Source: Planctomycetaceae bacterium (GTDB lineage Bacteria; Planctomycetota; Planctomycetia; Pirellulales; UBA1268). From it: a stretch of DNA of 26,616 bases. A model generated the notes under the pieces. The model saw only the letters and a program-made list of their open reading frames with translations, had not been told where the DNA came from and did no database searches. Positions 15,397 to 25,564 of the stretch are shown piece by piece (position 1 is the stretch's first letter; each line of letters begins with the position of its first letter). The translations under genes and the position numbers were made by a program. The stretch spans positions 1-26,616 of the forward strand of contig SIAG01000006.1 in assembly GCA_009691925.1 (NCBI GenBank). The letters run 5' to 3'.

Positions 15397-16858
15397 ATTC
15401 CTGCCGGCAGCAGCTCAGCCCGTGGCTCCAGCCCCGCTCGTCCCCCGCCGCCACTTCCTCTCCAGCTCCAGCGGCAGTCTGGCGAGCATCGCCCTCTCCT
15501 GGCTGCTCGCCCGGGAGTCGTCGGCAACGACGCCGGGCCGCGTCCCAGCCGGTGCGGGCTCCGGCCTCCACTTCCCCGCCAAGGCGAAGCGTGTCGTGCA
15601 GATCTTCTGCAGCGGCGGCGTCAGTCATCTCGAGACGTTCGACCATAAGCCCGAGCTCGAGCGACTGGATGGAAAGTCGCTCGAGGGGATGGGGGAGAAT
15701 CTGGGATTCTTCGGCCAGCCGGGGATGCTCATGAAGAGCGTCTACCCGTTCGCCAAGCACGGGGAGAGTGGCTCGTGGGTCAGCAGCCTCTTGCCCCATC
15801 TGGCCAGCTGCGCCGACGACCTCTGCTTCATTCACTCGATGGTCGCCAAGAGCAACAACCACACGCCGGCCACCTTCCAGATGAACAGTGGCTTCACGCT
15901 CAACGGTTTCCCTTGCATGGGGGCCTGGTTGAGCTACGGCCTGGGAACGGTCAACGAAGACCTCCCGGCGTTCGTCGTCCTCCCCGATCCCCGCGGCCAG
16001 CCGGCCGGCGGATCGATCAACTGGACCAGTGGCTTTCTCCCTGCCAACCATCAGGGAGTCGCCTTCCGTACCGACGGCGTCGACCCGATTGCCGACCTCC
16101 GCACGCCCGCGGGCCTCTCCCCGGCCGATCGCGTGGCCGATCTTCGTCTCCTCGAGACCATGAACAGCGATTTCGCCCGGCTCCACCCCGGCGACACCGA
16201 CTTCGCGGCCCGGCTGCGGTCCTACGAGTTGGCGGCCCGGATGCAGGTCAGCATCCCCGAGGCGACCAGCTTCGACGACGAGCCGGCGGCCGTCCGCGAG
16301 CTGTACGGTATCGACGATCCGACGAACAAGGGTTTTTCACGCAACTGCCTGATGGCCCGCCGGCTCCTAGAACGGGGTGTGCGGTTTGTGCAGCTGTTCA
16401 ATGGCGGCTCGTTCGGCAGCCCACGGATCAACTGGGACGGCCACGAGAACATGCAGGAGAACCACGACACGCAGGCCGCGACGATGGACCGCCCGGTCGC
16501 GGCGCTGATCAAGGATCTCAAGGACCGTGGCATGCTCGACGACACGCTCGTCGTCTGGTCGACGGAGTTCGGCCGCAGTCCGGTGACACAAGGGATCGGC
16601 GCCACCGGCCGCGATCACCACCCCAAGGCCTTCACCTGCTTCCTCGCCGGGGCCGGCGTCAAGGGAGGCCACCATCACGGCGCGACCGACGATGTCGGCT
16701 ACGGCGTCGTGGAGGACGAGGTGACGATCCCCGACTTCCACGCCACGATCCTCCACCTCCTCGGCATCGACCACGAAAAGCTCACCTACTACCACAACGG
16801 CGTCAATCGGCGTTTGACGGACGTCCACGGCCGTCTCATCCGCGGGATCCTCTCCTGA
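15386..16858 (+). CDS. DUF1501 protein with Tat-like signal (first copy)
   Basis: The 490-residue protein has Arg21-Arg22 in VPRRHFLSSSSGSLASIALS, a twin-arginine-like signal with an unusually long polar N-region. The mature part is DUF1501, a family with an alkaline-phosphatase-like fold (family knowledge): AKRVVQIFCSGGVSHLETFDH, MVAKSNNHTPATFQMNSG, LSYGLGT, FVVLPDPRG, RRLLERGVRFVQLFNGG, WDGHENMQENH and VVWSTEFGRSP (TEFGR at 393-397), then GRDHHPKAF and the final HNGVNRRLTDVHG. The Asp/His-rich motifs suggest metal binding, but no reaction is established. Its ATG lies inside the last codons of the PSD1 gene (11-base overlap), so the pair is translated together. That fits the common gene pairing of PSD1 and DUF1501 in planctomycetes. 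Confidence 0.92.
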   Translation: MSNEFLPAAAQPVAPAPLVPRRHFLSSSSGSLASIALSWLLARESSATTPGRVPAGAGSGLHFPAKAKRVVQIFCSGGVSHLETFDHKPELERLDGKSLEGMGENLGFFGQPGMLMKSVYPFAKHGESGSWVSSLLPHLASCADDLCFIHSMVAKSNNHTPATFQMNSGFTLNGFPCMGAWLSYGLGTVNEDLPAFVVLPDPRGQPAGGSINWTSGFLPANHQGVAFRTDGVDPIADLRTPAGLSPADRVADLRLLETMNSDFARLHPGDTDFAARLRSYELAARMQVSIPEATSFDDEPAAVRELYGIDDPTNKGFSRNCLMARRLLERGVRFVQLFNGGSFGSPRINWDGHENMQENHDTQAATMDRPVAALIKDLKDRGMLDDTLVVWSTEFGRSPVTQGIGATGRDHHPKAFTCFLAGAGVKGGHHHGATDDVGYGVVEDEVTIPDFHATILHLLGIDHEKLTYYHNGVNRRLTDVHGRLIRGILS

Positions 16859-16875
16859 CCGGGAAATCTCCCCGG
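16859..16875. repeat. small hairpin after the first DUF1501 gene
   Basis: CCGGG (16859-16863) and CCCGG (16871-16875) pair around a 7-base AT-rich loop, starting one base after the stop codon. There is no T-run, so a terminator function is weakly supported. The 78-base gap otherwise contains only the ribosome binding site of the next gene. Confidence 0.3.
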
Positions 16876-16936
16876 CCTGACGCCCCTCATCGAAGCGTCC
16901 CGCCGCAGGGTAAACTGAAGAGCCGGGAGGCGAATC

Positions 16937-19921
16937 ATGGTTTTGCTGCTTTCGGTCCGGTGCCGGTTGGCGATCGTCGTCGGGCTGTTGCTCCCCCTTC
17001 AGCCGTCCATGGCCGCCGACGGCGATCGGCATGACCGCGCCCGGGCGCTGCTCGCGGCCCGCTGTGTCGAATGCCACGGCGCGGACGCACAGGAAGGGGG
17101 CTTGAGGCTCGATTCGCGCGGGAGCGTCCTCCGCGGGGGCGAGTACGGCCCTGTCGCCATCGCTGGCTCCGGCACCGAAGGGGAGCTCCTCGACCGGATC
17201 CGTTCCGCCGACGCCGACGAACGGATGCCCCCCACTGGGGCCCCGCTCACGGCAGACGAGATCGCGAGCATCAGTGCCTGGCTGGCCGATGGCCTCCCCT
17301 GGCTCGGTGCCGAAGGGGACGCCGACCGCGACCCGCGTCTCGACCATTGGGCCTGGCAGCCGATCCGCCGCCCTGATCCGCCGGCGGCAGTGGAGGCCTT
17401 TCAGGCTCTTCCCGGCGTCGAGCCCGACCGCAACCCGATCGACGCTTTCGTGCGGGCCACGCTCGCCAAAGAGGGGATGCGCCCCACGGCCGTGGCCGAC
17501 CGGCGGACGCTCATCCGCCGCCTCTCTTTCGATCTCCTCGGCCTCCCGCCGACACCAGAACAGATCGATGCCTTCGTCGCCGACGTTGACCCTGCGGCCT
17601 ATGAAAATCTCGTCGAGCAGATGCTCGCCTCGCCGCGCTACGGCGAGCGCTGGGCGCGACACTGGCTCGATGTCGTCCACTACGGCGACACGCACGGCTA
17701 CGACAAGGACAAACAGCGCCCCAATGCCTGGCCCTACCGCGACTGGGTGATCGGCGCTCTCAATGCCGACCTCCCCTGGGCCCAGTTCGTGGCCTATCAA
17801 GTCGCCGGCGACGTTCTCCGCCCCGATGATTCAGGCGCCATCGAGGCGACCGGCATGCTCGCCGCTGGCCCGTGGGACTTCATCGGCCATGTCGAGGTGC
17901 CGGAGACGAAGACCGACGGCAAGATCGCCCGCCATCTCGACCGCGACGATATGGTCGCCAACACGATCGGCACCTTCGCGAGCGTCACGATCCAGTGCGC
18001 CCAGTGCCATGCCCACAAGTTCGATCCTGTCTCCCAGGAGGATTACTACTCCCTCCAGGCTGTGTTCGCCGCCCTCGACCGCAGCGAGCGGACCTACTCC
18101 CCCGATCCCGCCGTGATGCAGGCGCATGCCGCGCTCGATGTCCGCCGCACCGTTCTCGACGGCCTGAGAAAAGCTCTTGAGGCCCGGCGGGCCGACGCAG
18201 CGGGTGCCCGTCTGGCCGAGATCGACAAGGCCCTCGCCGCCCCCGGTGGAGGCAACGCCACGCCTGCCTTCGGCTGGCATTCGGAGATCGTTGCCGCCAG
18301 CGGCCCGACGGCCGCCGACACGGAGAAATGGGTCCAGGTCGATCTCGGCCGCGAGGTCGCGATCACGCGCGTTGTCCTCCACCCCTGCCACGATGATTTC
18401 AATGCAATTGGCGCCGGGTTCGGATTCCCCCGTCGGTTCCGGATCGAGGGCTCGAGCGACCCCACATTCGCGACGAACGTCGTTCGTCTTGCCGACTCCG
18501 GCGCCGACAATCTCCCCAATCCCGGCACGGTGCCTCAAGTCTTCACCGTCGACACGGTGTCCGGCGGCAGCCGCTACGTCCGCGTCACCGCCACACGCCT
18601 CGCCCAGCGGCAGAACGACTTTATCGCGGCGATCGCCGAGCTCGATCTCCTCGATGCCGACGGCACGAACGTGGCCCGTGGCGCCACCGTCACCTCCATC
18701 GATTCGATCGAGGCCCCGCCGCGTTGGCAGCGGGCAAATCTCGTCGACGGGGAGTTTCCGAGCCCGAGCGGCGACGCGATCGCCCTCCGCCGGGAGCGTG
18801 ACGAGCTCCTGGCGAAGGTGCCCCTCGAAGTGACCGACGGCCTGCGGGCGGTCGACGAAGACCTTGCCGGCGTCACCCGGCAGCGCGAGGCCCTACCGGC
18901 GCTGCGGCCGCTCTACACGGTGACGGCGACGCAGCGCGGCGGGATCCCGCGCCCGATCCACGTCCTTGCTCGCGGCAACGTCAGCGCGCCGGGCCGCGAG
19001 GTCGGCCCCGGAGCGCTCTCGGCGCTCACGATGCTCGCGCCCCGGTTCGAGCTTCCCCCCGACGCCCCGGAAGGGGCCCGCCGCAAGGCTCTCGCCGAAT
19101 GGCTTGTCTCCCCCGACAACCCGCTCACCTGGCGGAGCGCCGTCAACCGGGCCTGGCTCCATCATTTCGGCCGCGGCATCGTCGACACGCCCAGTGATTT
19201 CGGCCGGATGGGCTCGCCGCCGAGCCACGCGGCCCTCCTCGACTGGCTGGCTGGGAAGTTCCGTGATCAAGGTGGCTCGCTCAAGAACCTTCATCGCCTG
19301 ATTGTCGGAAGTGCCACCTGGCGACAGCGGGCCGACGACGACTCGTCAAGCTCCGCCATCGATTCCAGCAACGCCCGGTTGTGGCGGCAGAACCGCCGTC
19401 GACTCGAAGCCGAAGCGATTCGCGATGCGGTCCTCGCCACCGCCGGCACGCTCGATCCCACGGCCGGCGGCCCGGGCTGGCAGGACTTCCGCATCGAGCA
19501 CCCGGAGCACTCCCCCCACTACCGCTACGACCTCGCCGATCCGGCCGACCGCTCCACCTGGCGGCGGAGCATCTACCGCTTCATCGTCCGCAGTCAGACG
19601 CAGCCGTTCATGACGAGCCTCGACTGTGCCGATCCATCGATGCGGGTCGAGAAGCGCAACGAGAGCCTCTCGGCAATCCAGGCTCTGGCGCTGCTCAACA
19701 ACGGCTTCATGACGACGCAAGCGGTGGAGTTTGCCGCGCGCGTGGCCCGCGAGGCGGGGGACGACCCCGATGCCCAGGTCGATCGCGCCTTGCGCATCGC
19801 TTTCGGACGGGCGCCGACCGATGAGGAGAGGGGGGTACTTGTCGAGTTGCTCCGCTCCCACGGCCTTCCCGCCGTCTGTCGGACGCTCGTCAACCTCAAT
19901 GAGTTTACGTTCGTCGATTGA
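16937..19921 (+). CDS. exported PSCyt1-PSCyt2-(F5/8C-like)-PSD1 heme protein (DUF1549/DUF1553)
   Basis: This 994-residue paralogue of the protein at 12373-15396 starts at ATG 16937 with GGGAGG 6 bases upstream. A signal peptide (LAIVVGLLLPLQPSMAADG) precedes PSCyt1 with heme motif CVECH at 43-47 and candidate Met ligand in ERMPPTGAPL. PSCyt2 shows IRRLSFDLLGLPPTPEQIDAF, SPRYGERWARHWLDVVHYGD and the second heme motif CAQCH at 354-358. At about 440-600 sits a discoidin/F5/8 type C-like domain: EKWVQVDLGREVAITRVVLHP, RFRIEGSSDPTF, YVRVTATRL, IAAIAELDLLD. PSD1 ends the protein, with NRAWLHHFGRGIVDTPSDFG and SLSAIQALALLNN. The inserted domain sits at the position where the other paralogue has a LamG-like fold. 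F5/8C domains usually bind glycans or surfaces, so substrate targeting is plausible but inferred. A DUF1501 gene follows after 47 bp. Confidence 0.9.
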   Translation: MVLLLSVRCRLAIVVGLLLPLQPSMAADGDRHDRARALLAARCVECHGADAQEGGLRLDSRGSVLRGGEYGPVAIAGSGTEGELLDRIRSADADERMPPTGAPLTADEIASISAWLADGLPWLGAEGDADRDPRLDHWAWQPIRRPDPPAAVEAFQALPGVEPDRNPIDAFVRATLAKEGMRPTAVADRRTLIRRLSFDLLGLPPTPEQIDAFVADVDPAAYENLVEQMLASPRYGERWARHWLDVVHYGDTHGYDKDKQRPNAWPYRDWVIGALNADLPWAQFVAYQVAGDVLRPDDSGAIEATGMLAAGPWDFIGHVEVPETKTDGKIARHLDRDDMVANTIGTFASVTIQCAQCHAHKFDPVSQEDYYSLQAVFAALDRSERTYSPDPAVMQAHAALDVRRTVLDGLRKALEARRADAAGARLAEIDKALAAPGGGNATPAFGWHSEIVAASGPTAADTEKWVQVDLGREVAITRVVLHPCHDDFNAIGAGFGFPRRFRIEGSSDPTFATNVVRLADSGADNLPNPGTVPQVFTVDTVSGGSRYVRVTATRLAQRQNDFIAAIAELDLLDADGTNVARGATVTSIDSIEAPPRWQRANLVDGEFPSPSGDAIALRRERDELLAKVPLEVTDGLRAVDEDLAGVTRQREALPALRPLYTVTATQRGGIPRPIHVLARGNVSAPGREVGPGALSALTMLAPRFELPPDAPEGARRKALAEWLVSPDNPLTWRSAVNRAWLHHFGRGIVDTPSDFGRMGSPPSHAALLDWLAGKFRDQGGSLKNLHRLIVGSATWRQRADDDSSSSAIDSSNARLWRQNRRRLEAEAIRDAVLATAGTLDPTAGGPGWQDFRIEHPEHSPHYRYDLADPADRSTWRRSIYRFIVRSQTQPFMTSLDCADPSMRVEKRNESLSAIQALALLNNGFMTTQAVEFAARVAREAGDDPDAQVDRALRIAFGRAPTDEERGVLVELLRSHGLPAVCRTLVNLNEFTFVD

Positions 19922-19936
19922 TTCGATGACTCGGCG

Positions 19937-19951
19937 GCCCGTCCCACGGGC
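19937..19951. repeat. 6-bp hairpin between PSD1 and second DUF1501 gene
   Basis: GCCCGT (19937-19942) and ACGGGC (19946-19951) are a perfect inverted repeat with the 3-base loop CCC. It lies between the stop codon and the ribosome binding site GGAGG (19960-19964) of the next gene. Like the other small stems in these gaps it lacks a T-run; it may affect mRNA stability or translation. Confidence 0.3.
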
Positions 19952-19968
19952 GGCCCCCCGGAGGCTCC

Positions 19969-21468
<1,500 letters not shown>

Positions 21469-21499
21469 CGCGTGACGGTGCCACTGGCCGGGCCGAGGC

Positions 21500-22258
21500 T
21501 CACTTCGCCGGCGTCGATTCGCTCCGGCCCTGGCCACGCGACTGGGCGAAGAGCCAATCCCACAGCGCCGGATCGGCGTAGGTTTCCGTCCAAGAATCGT
21601 GCCCGGCTTCGGGATAGACCGTGAACTTCAGCTCGCCCCCCTTCGCCTTGATCGCGTCGACGATTGCCTGCGATGACGCGAGCGGGACGACGAAGTCCTT
21701 CGCGCCGTGAAAGGCCCAGATGGGGATGCCGAGGAGCTTGTCGGCCTGGGATGGATTGGCACCGCCGCAGATCGGCACGATCGCGGCGAAGCGATCGGGC
21801 TTCGCCGCCGCCAGCGACCAGGTGCCAAAGCCCCCCATCGACAGCCCGGTCAGCCAGATCCGATCCTCGTCGACCCGGTAGTCCCGGCAGATCTCGTCAA
21901 CGAGCGCCGCGAGCACGTCGGGATTCCAGCCCCGGCCGGGGCTCTGGGGGGAGACCACGATGCAGGGGAAGGCCCGATCGCCGGCGGCGATCAGCTTCGG
22001 CGGCCCATGGGCCTTGACCTTCCCGAGATCATCCCCCGACTCACCCGCTCCATGGAGGAAGACCAGGAGCGGCCAGCGATCCGTACCGGACTCGTAGCCG
22101 GCGGGCAGCCAGAGGAGATACTTGAGCCGCGCGGTGACCGTGATCTCCCGCTCGAAGACCTTTTCTTCCTGCACCGTCCCCTCTGCTGGGGGCTCGGCGC
22201 CAGCGCTCATCCGAGGCCCAGCGGCCATCACCGCGAAGAGAAGCGCCACACGCCACAT
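21500..22258 (-). CDS. secreted alpha/beta-hydrolase, predicted peptidase/esterase
   Basis: The 252-residue protein starts MWRVALLFAVMAAGPRMSAGA, a signal peptide, so it probably acts outside the cytoplasm. The fold is clear: YLLWLPAGYES, LLVFLHGAGESGDD, then the nucleophile motif GLSMGGFGTW with Ser140, WAFHGAKDFVVP with Asp188 and EAGHDSW with His220 as the likely catalytic triad. It belongs with the poly(3-hydroxybutyrate) depolymerase / 'predicted peptidase' group of prolyl-oligopeptidase-like hydrolases; the substrate is unknown, and acylated sugars or peptides are both possible. I chose ATG 22258 over the longer 295-residue reading because the signal peptide starts there and AGGGG lies 8 bases upstream; the extra N-terminal residues of the longer form would overlap the neighbouring gene. 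It lies 70 bp downstream of the protease gene and is probably in its operon. Confidence 0.85.
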   Translation of the reverse strand: MWRVALLFAVMAAGPRMSAGAEPPAEGTVQEEKVFEREITVTARLKYLLWLPAGYESGTDRWPLLVFLHGAGESGDDLGKVKAHGPPKLIAAGDRAFPCIVVSPQSPGRGWNPDVLAALVDEICRDYRVDEDRIWLTGLSMGGFGTWSLAAAKPDRFAAIVPICGGANPSQADKLLGIPIWAFHGAKDFVVPLASSQAIVDAIKAKGGELKFTVYPEAGHDSWTETYADPALWDWLFAQSRGQGRSESTPAK

Positions 22259-22328
22259 CGATGAGCCCCTGACTGAAGGAACTGGGGGGGGAATCGAGGA
22301 AACTGATGAAAGAATCGCTCGTGAATCG

Positions 22329-24527
22329 CTACTGGATCGCGGGAGCCGGGCTGGGGGCATCGGCCTGTTCGGCCGCCACAGGAACAACCTTGGCGAGGCT
22401 GTCGACGCCGCCGGAGAGGGCCGCGAGGTAATCGGTGACGACGCTCATCGCCTCCTCGAAGTAGTAGTCGCGCTTCACGATCGGCCGCTGCGGATCAGCC
22501 TGCTCCTCGAGCTTCTTCTCTTCGTCGTCGGCGGCCTTTCCCTCGTTCCACTGCTTCGCGAACTCATCCTCGCGGAGCGAGACGGTCTTCTCGCTCTTGC
22601 GCCGCTTGTACTGCTCGATGTCGCGGGCAACCTTGTCGAAGTCGCCACTGGACGCCACACGTTGCCCGGAGCGCTCGCGGAGCGTGGAGAGGATGGCTGG
22701 CGGCACGCGCCCACTCGGCTGGAAATTCGCCGGGGGCACCTTGTCGAACTCGATCGCGTGATCGAGATCCCCCTCGCCCACCGGAAGGTGCGTCGTGATG
22801 CTCGGCAGCTCGACGTCGCTCTTCACCCCTTCGAGCTGCGTGGAGAGCCCGCCGGGGCGGTAAAACTGCTGCATCGTGATCTTGATCGCCCCCAGCGAGG
22901 GGGCGTTGGGGAGGCGCTGGAAAAGCTGCCGCCCCAGATCGATGAGGCTCTGCACCGTTCCCTTGCCGTGCGTCGCGTTGTCGCCGATGACGAGCCCGCG
23001 GCCGTAGTCCTGGATCGCCCCGGCGACGATCTCGCTGGCGCTGGCGCTGAACTTGTTGGCCAGAACGACAAGGGGGCCGTCCCAGGAAACACCGGCATCT
23101 ACGTCGTCATATTGCTGGACCCGCTTCTCGGCGTCCTTGACCTGCACGACCGGCCCCTTGTCGATGAACAGGCCCGTCAGCGAGATCGCCTCGGGGAGCG
23201 AGCCGCCGCCGTTGTTGCGCAGATCGAGGCAGATGCAGTCGACCCCCTTCGTGCGGAAGTCGTCGATCAGCTTCTTTGTGTCGCGGGTGCTGCTCTTGTA
23301 GTCGGCCTGCCCCTGCCGGGCCCCGGCCATGTCCATATAGAAGCTCGGCAGATTGATGTAACCGATCCGCCAAGGCGTGCCGTCGGGCTTGCGGCCGGTC
23401 TCGATCAGCTCGCCGCGGGCCTCGCTGTCCTTGAGCTCGATCTTCGCGCGGGTGATGTCGTATTCCTTCGGCGCCGTCTGACCGACAGGGATGACTTTGA
23501 GGCGGACGATCGTCCCCCGCTTGCCGCGGATGAGCTTCACGACCTCGTTGAGATTCATGTCGACGACATCGACGATGTCGCCTTCGGTCCCCTGCCCCAC
23601 GCCGATGACGCGGTCTTTCTTCGTCAGCCGGCCGTCACGGTCGGCGGCTCCCCCAGGGACGATCTCCGCCACGGTGGTGTAGCCATCCTCGCCCTTGAGC
23701 GAGGCCCCGATGCCGTCGAGTTGGAGCCGCATCCCGATCTCGAAGTTCTCGAGGGTGCCGGGGGACATGAAGCTCGTGTGCGGGTCGAGCGAGCTCGTCA
23801 GACTGGTGAGATACGACTCGAGGAGCTCGTCGGCGGTCATCTGGTGCATCCGCTTGGCGAAGCTGCGATAGCGCCGCGAGAGCTTATCCTTGGCCTCTTC
23901 GGGGGGGGTCTTGTCCATCTTCTGGATCAGGAGGTCGTATTTGATTCGCTTCCGCCAGTTGTCGACCGCCTCCGCCTCGTTTTGGGCCCACTTCGTCTCG
24001 TCGCGGTCGACGATGATCGATTCATCCTGGGTGAAATCGAGCGGCTCGGAGAGAAACTTCTCCACCAGCGGCACGCGCGAGTCGACCCGCTCGAGAAACC
24101 GCTTGAAGACCTCGTAGGCAAAGGAGACATCCCCCCGCTTGACGAGATCGTCGAGCATCTCCCGCTTCGGGACGAAGCCGTCGACGTCGCTCTGGAGGAA
24201 ATAGATCTTCATCGGGTCGAGGGCCTCGAGAAAGATCCCGAACCAGCGGCCCGCGATCTCGTCGTCGATCGGATGGTGGGTGAAGTGCTCGCGCTCGATG
24301 TAGCTCTTCACCGCCAGCGTGATCTGGCGGTCGTTCGGCCCGGGCTTGGTAGCCGCTGCGGGCGCTGGCGCCGGATCCTGGGCAGACAGCCGCCCGAGGG
24401 GGAGCAGCGCCACCACGACAAGCAGCCAGCGGCCGAGCCTCACCGGGGAAGCCGCTTCCCCGAGGCGAGCCGCTGCCGTCGGTCTGTTCAACCGACCTTG
24501 GGACGCATCGATGACCGTCGTGTCCAC
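22329..24527 (-). CDS. prc: C-terminal processing protease, Tsp/Prc type (S41)
   Basis: Tsp/Prc is an extracytoplasmic serine protease that degrades or trims proteins with non-polar C-termini. This 732-residue product has a hydrophobic export segment (GRWLLVVVALLPLGRLSAQ), a long helical N-terminal region, a PDZ domain (IGASLKGEDGYTTVAEIVPGG, GVGQGTEG), and the S41 core with LDLRNNGGGSLPEA. The catalytic dyad is Ser496 in FSASASEIVAGAIQDYGR and Lys522 in THGKGTVQ, 26 residues apart instead of the usual 25. A C-terminal region follows, rich in charged residues (KKLEEQ), like the DUF3340-type extension of Prc. I start at GTG 24527, since AAGGAG at 24534-24539 is 6 bases upstream; GTG 24542 also opens the frame. 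Large size and domain order favour Prc over small CtpA. Confidence 0.92.
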   Translation of the reverse strand: MDTTVIDASQGRLNRPTAAARLGEAASPVRLGRWLLVVVALLPLGRLSAQDPAPAPAAATKPGPNDRQITLAVKSYIEREHFTHHPIDDEIAGRWFGIFLEALDPMKIYFLQSDVDGFVPKREMLDDLVKRGDVSFAYEVFKRFLERVDSRVPLVEKFLSEPLDFTQDESIIVDRDETKWAQNEAEAVDNWRKRIKYDLLIQKMDKTPPEEAKDKLSRRYRSFAKRMHQMTADELLESYLTSLTSSLDPHTSFMSPGTLENFEIGMRLQLDGIGASLKGEDGYTTVAEIVPGGAADRDGRLTKKDRVIGVGQGTEGDIVDVVDMNLNEVVKLIRGKRGTIVRLKVIPVGQTAPKEYDITRAKIELKDSEARGELIETGRKPDGTPWRIGYINLPSFYMDMAGARQGQADYKSSTRDTKKLIDDFRTKGVDCICLDLRNNGGGSLPEAISLTGLFIDKGPVVQVKDAEKRVQQYDDVDAGVSWDGPLVVLANKFSASASEIVAGAIQDYGRGLVIGDNATHGKGTVQSLIDLGRQLFQRLPNAPSLGAIKITMQQFYRPGGLSTQLEGVKSDVELPSITTHLPVGEGDLDHAIEFDKVPPANFQPSGRVPPAILSTLRERSGQRVASSGDFDKVARDIEQYKRRKSEKTVSLREDEFAKQWNEGKAADDEEKKLEEQADPQRPIVKRDYYFEEAMSVVTDYLAALSGGVDSLAKVVPVAAEQADAPSPAPAIQ

Positions 24528-24601
24528 GCCTGACTCCTTCACTACGCGTTTCCTCTGACCAGATCAGGCATTGTGACAGGTTCCTTCCTCCCTGACGAGG
24601 T

Positions 24602-24628
24602 AAAAATCGACCCGCCTCGCCCAGCGGG
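24602..24628 (-). terminator. probable intrinsic terminator of the MFS-cbiX unit
   Basis: On the minus strand CCCGC (24628-24624) pairs with GCGGG (24615-24611) around an 8-base loop, followed by TCGATTTTTA, a T-run of five. It lies 24 bases past the stop of the chelatase gene and before the protease gene, which would end the upstream unit here. The stem is short (5 bp) but GC-rich. Confidence 0.6.
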
Positions 24629-24651
24629 CGCGGGAATCGTCCGCGGAAAAG

Positions 24652-25539
24652 TCATCTCTCGACTTTCCCCAAGGTTTCGAGCGCTCTGGCCACCACGGCC
24701 CGAGCCACGTCGGGTTCGGCCCCGAGACGGGGGACAACGACCCACTCGATCGCCGGATGGCGTGCTCGGGCCTGGTCGACCGCCTCGCGCACCTGCTCTT
24801 CGACCCGGCCGCGGAAGAGCAGATGCGGTTGCACGAGGACACGGCTCGGGACGACTCCGGGGAGCGAAGGATCGACGACGGCGTCGAGCGCCTCCTCGAC
24901 CGTCGGCCGGGCGGCGGCGACAAACCCCACGGCCACCCGCCCCGGCCCCGGCGGAATCGGCAAGCCCACGCACGCGGCGGGGTGGAGCCCGCGGCCGCAG
25001 GTTGCCGCCGGCTCTCCCGAATGGCAGATGGCGGCCGCCCCACAGGCCCGCGTCGCCTCGAGAAAGGCCAGCAGTTGCCCCGCGGCACCGGGATCGCTTG
25101 CCCCCCGGCCGACGAACACGAGCGCCTCGAGCCCGGGAGCGAGCGGCGCGAGGGTCCGGCCGATCTCCTCGCGCCGAGCCCGTGAGAGACGGACGAGCTC
25201 GGGGTGGATTCCCAGCGCCGCTGACTGGCAGACGGGGACCCGCTCCGCGTCGGCCGCCAGCGCCAGCGCCTCCGGGAGGTCGCGGCGGGCATGGCCGGCG
25301 GTGAAGAGCAACAGCGGCGCCGCGACGACGCGATCGACCCCGCGTTCGCACAGCCGCCGCAGGGCCTCGCCGACGCTCGGCCCAATGACCTCCAGAAAGC
25401 CCAGTTCGACGGCCACCCCGGGGGCCGCGTCGGCGACGTGCCCGGCGAGTTGCCGGGTCTCGCCCTCGCCGACCCGATCGGCCGTGCCATGCCCCACGAC
25501 CAACAGGCCACAGCCCTGCGGAAAAGCGATTTCGACCAT
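24652..25539 (-). CDS. two-domain CbiX-type sirohydrochlorin chelatase
   Basis: CbiX proteins insert Co2+ or Fe2+ into sirohydrochlorin in cobalamin or siroheme synthesis, in the cytoplasm. This 295-residue protein contains two related halves. The first half has LLVVGHGTADR, with the metal-binding His, and PLLLFTAGHARRDLP, with the second His-x-x-x-Asp. The second half has VFVGRGASDPGA, lacking the His, and VQPHLLFRGRVEEQV, so catalysis probably rests on the N-terminal half. No other cobalamin or siroheme gene is in the window, so which metal it inserts cannot be told. The start ATG 25539 has GGGAGGGG at 25544-25551, four bases away, which favours it over the ATG 25557. The gap to the upstream MFS gene is 25 bp, so they are probably one operon. 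Confidence 0.85.
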   Translation of the reverse strand: MVEIAFPQGCGLLVVGHGTADRVGEGETRQLAGHVADAAPGVAVELGFLEVIGPSVGEALRRLCERGVDRVVAAPLLLFTAGHARRDLPEALALAADAERVPVCQSAALGIHPELVRLSRARREEIGRTLAPLAPGLEALVFVGRGASDPGAAGQLLAFLEATRACGAAAICHSGEPAATCGRGLHPAACVGLPIPPGPGRVAVGFVAAARPTVEEALDAVVDPSLPGVVPSRVLVQPHLLFRGRVEEQVREAVDQARARHPAIEWVVVPRLGAEPDVARAVVARALETLGKVER

Positions 25540-25564
25540 TATTCCCCTCCCTGGCAAGGCGGCG

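Noticed and set aside
21469..21499. Bidirectional terminator between the convergent genes
   Set aside because: No stem of useful length and no T-run on either strand can be seen in these 31 bases.
22122..24533. 803-codon open frame on the plus strand
   Set aside because: It is the mirror of the S41 protease gene. The minus-strand frame has the PDZ domain, catalytic Ser and Lys, and a good ribosome binding site, while this one has none.
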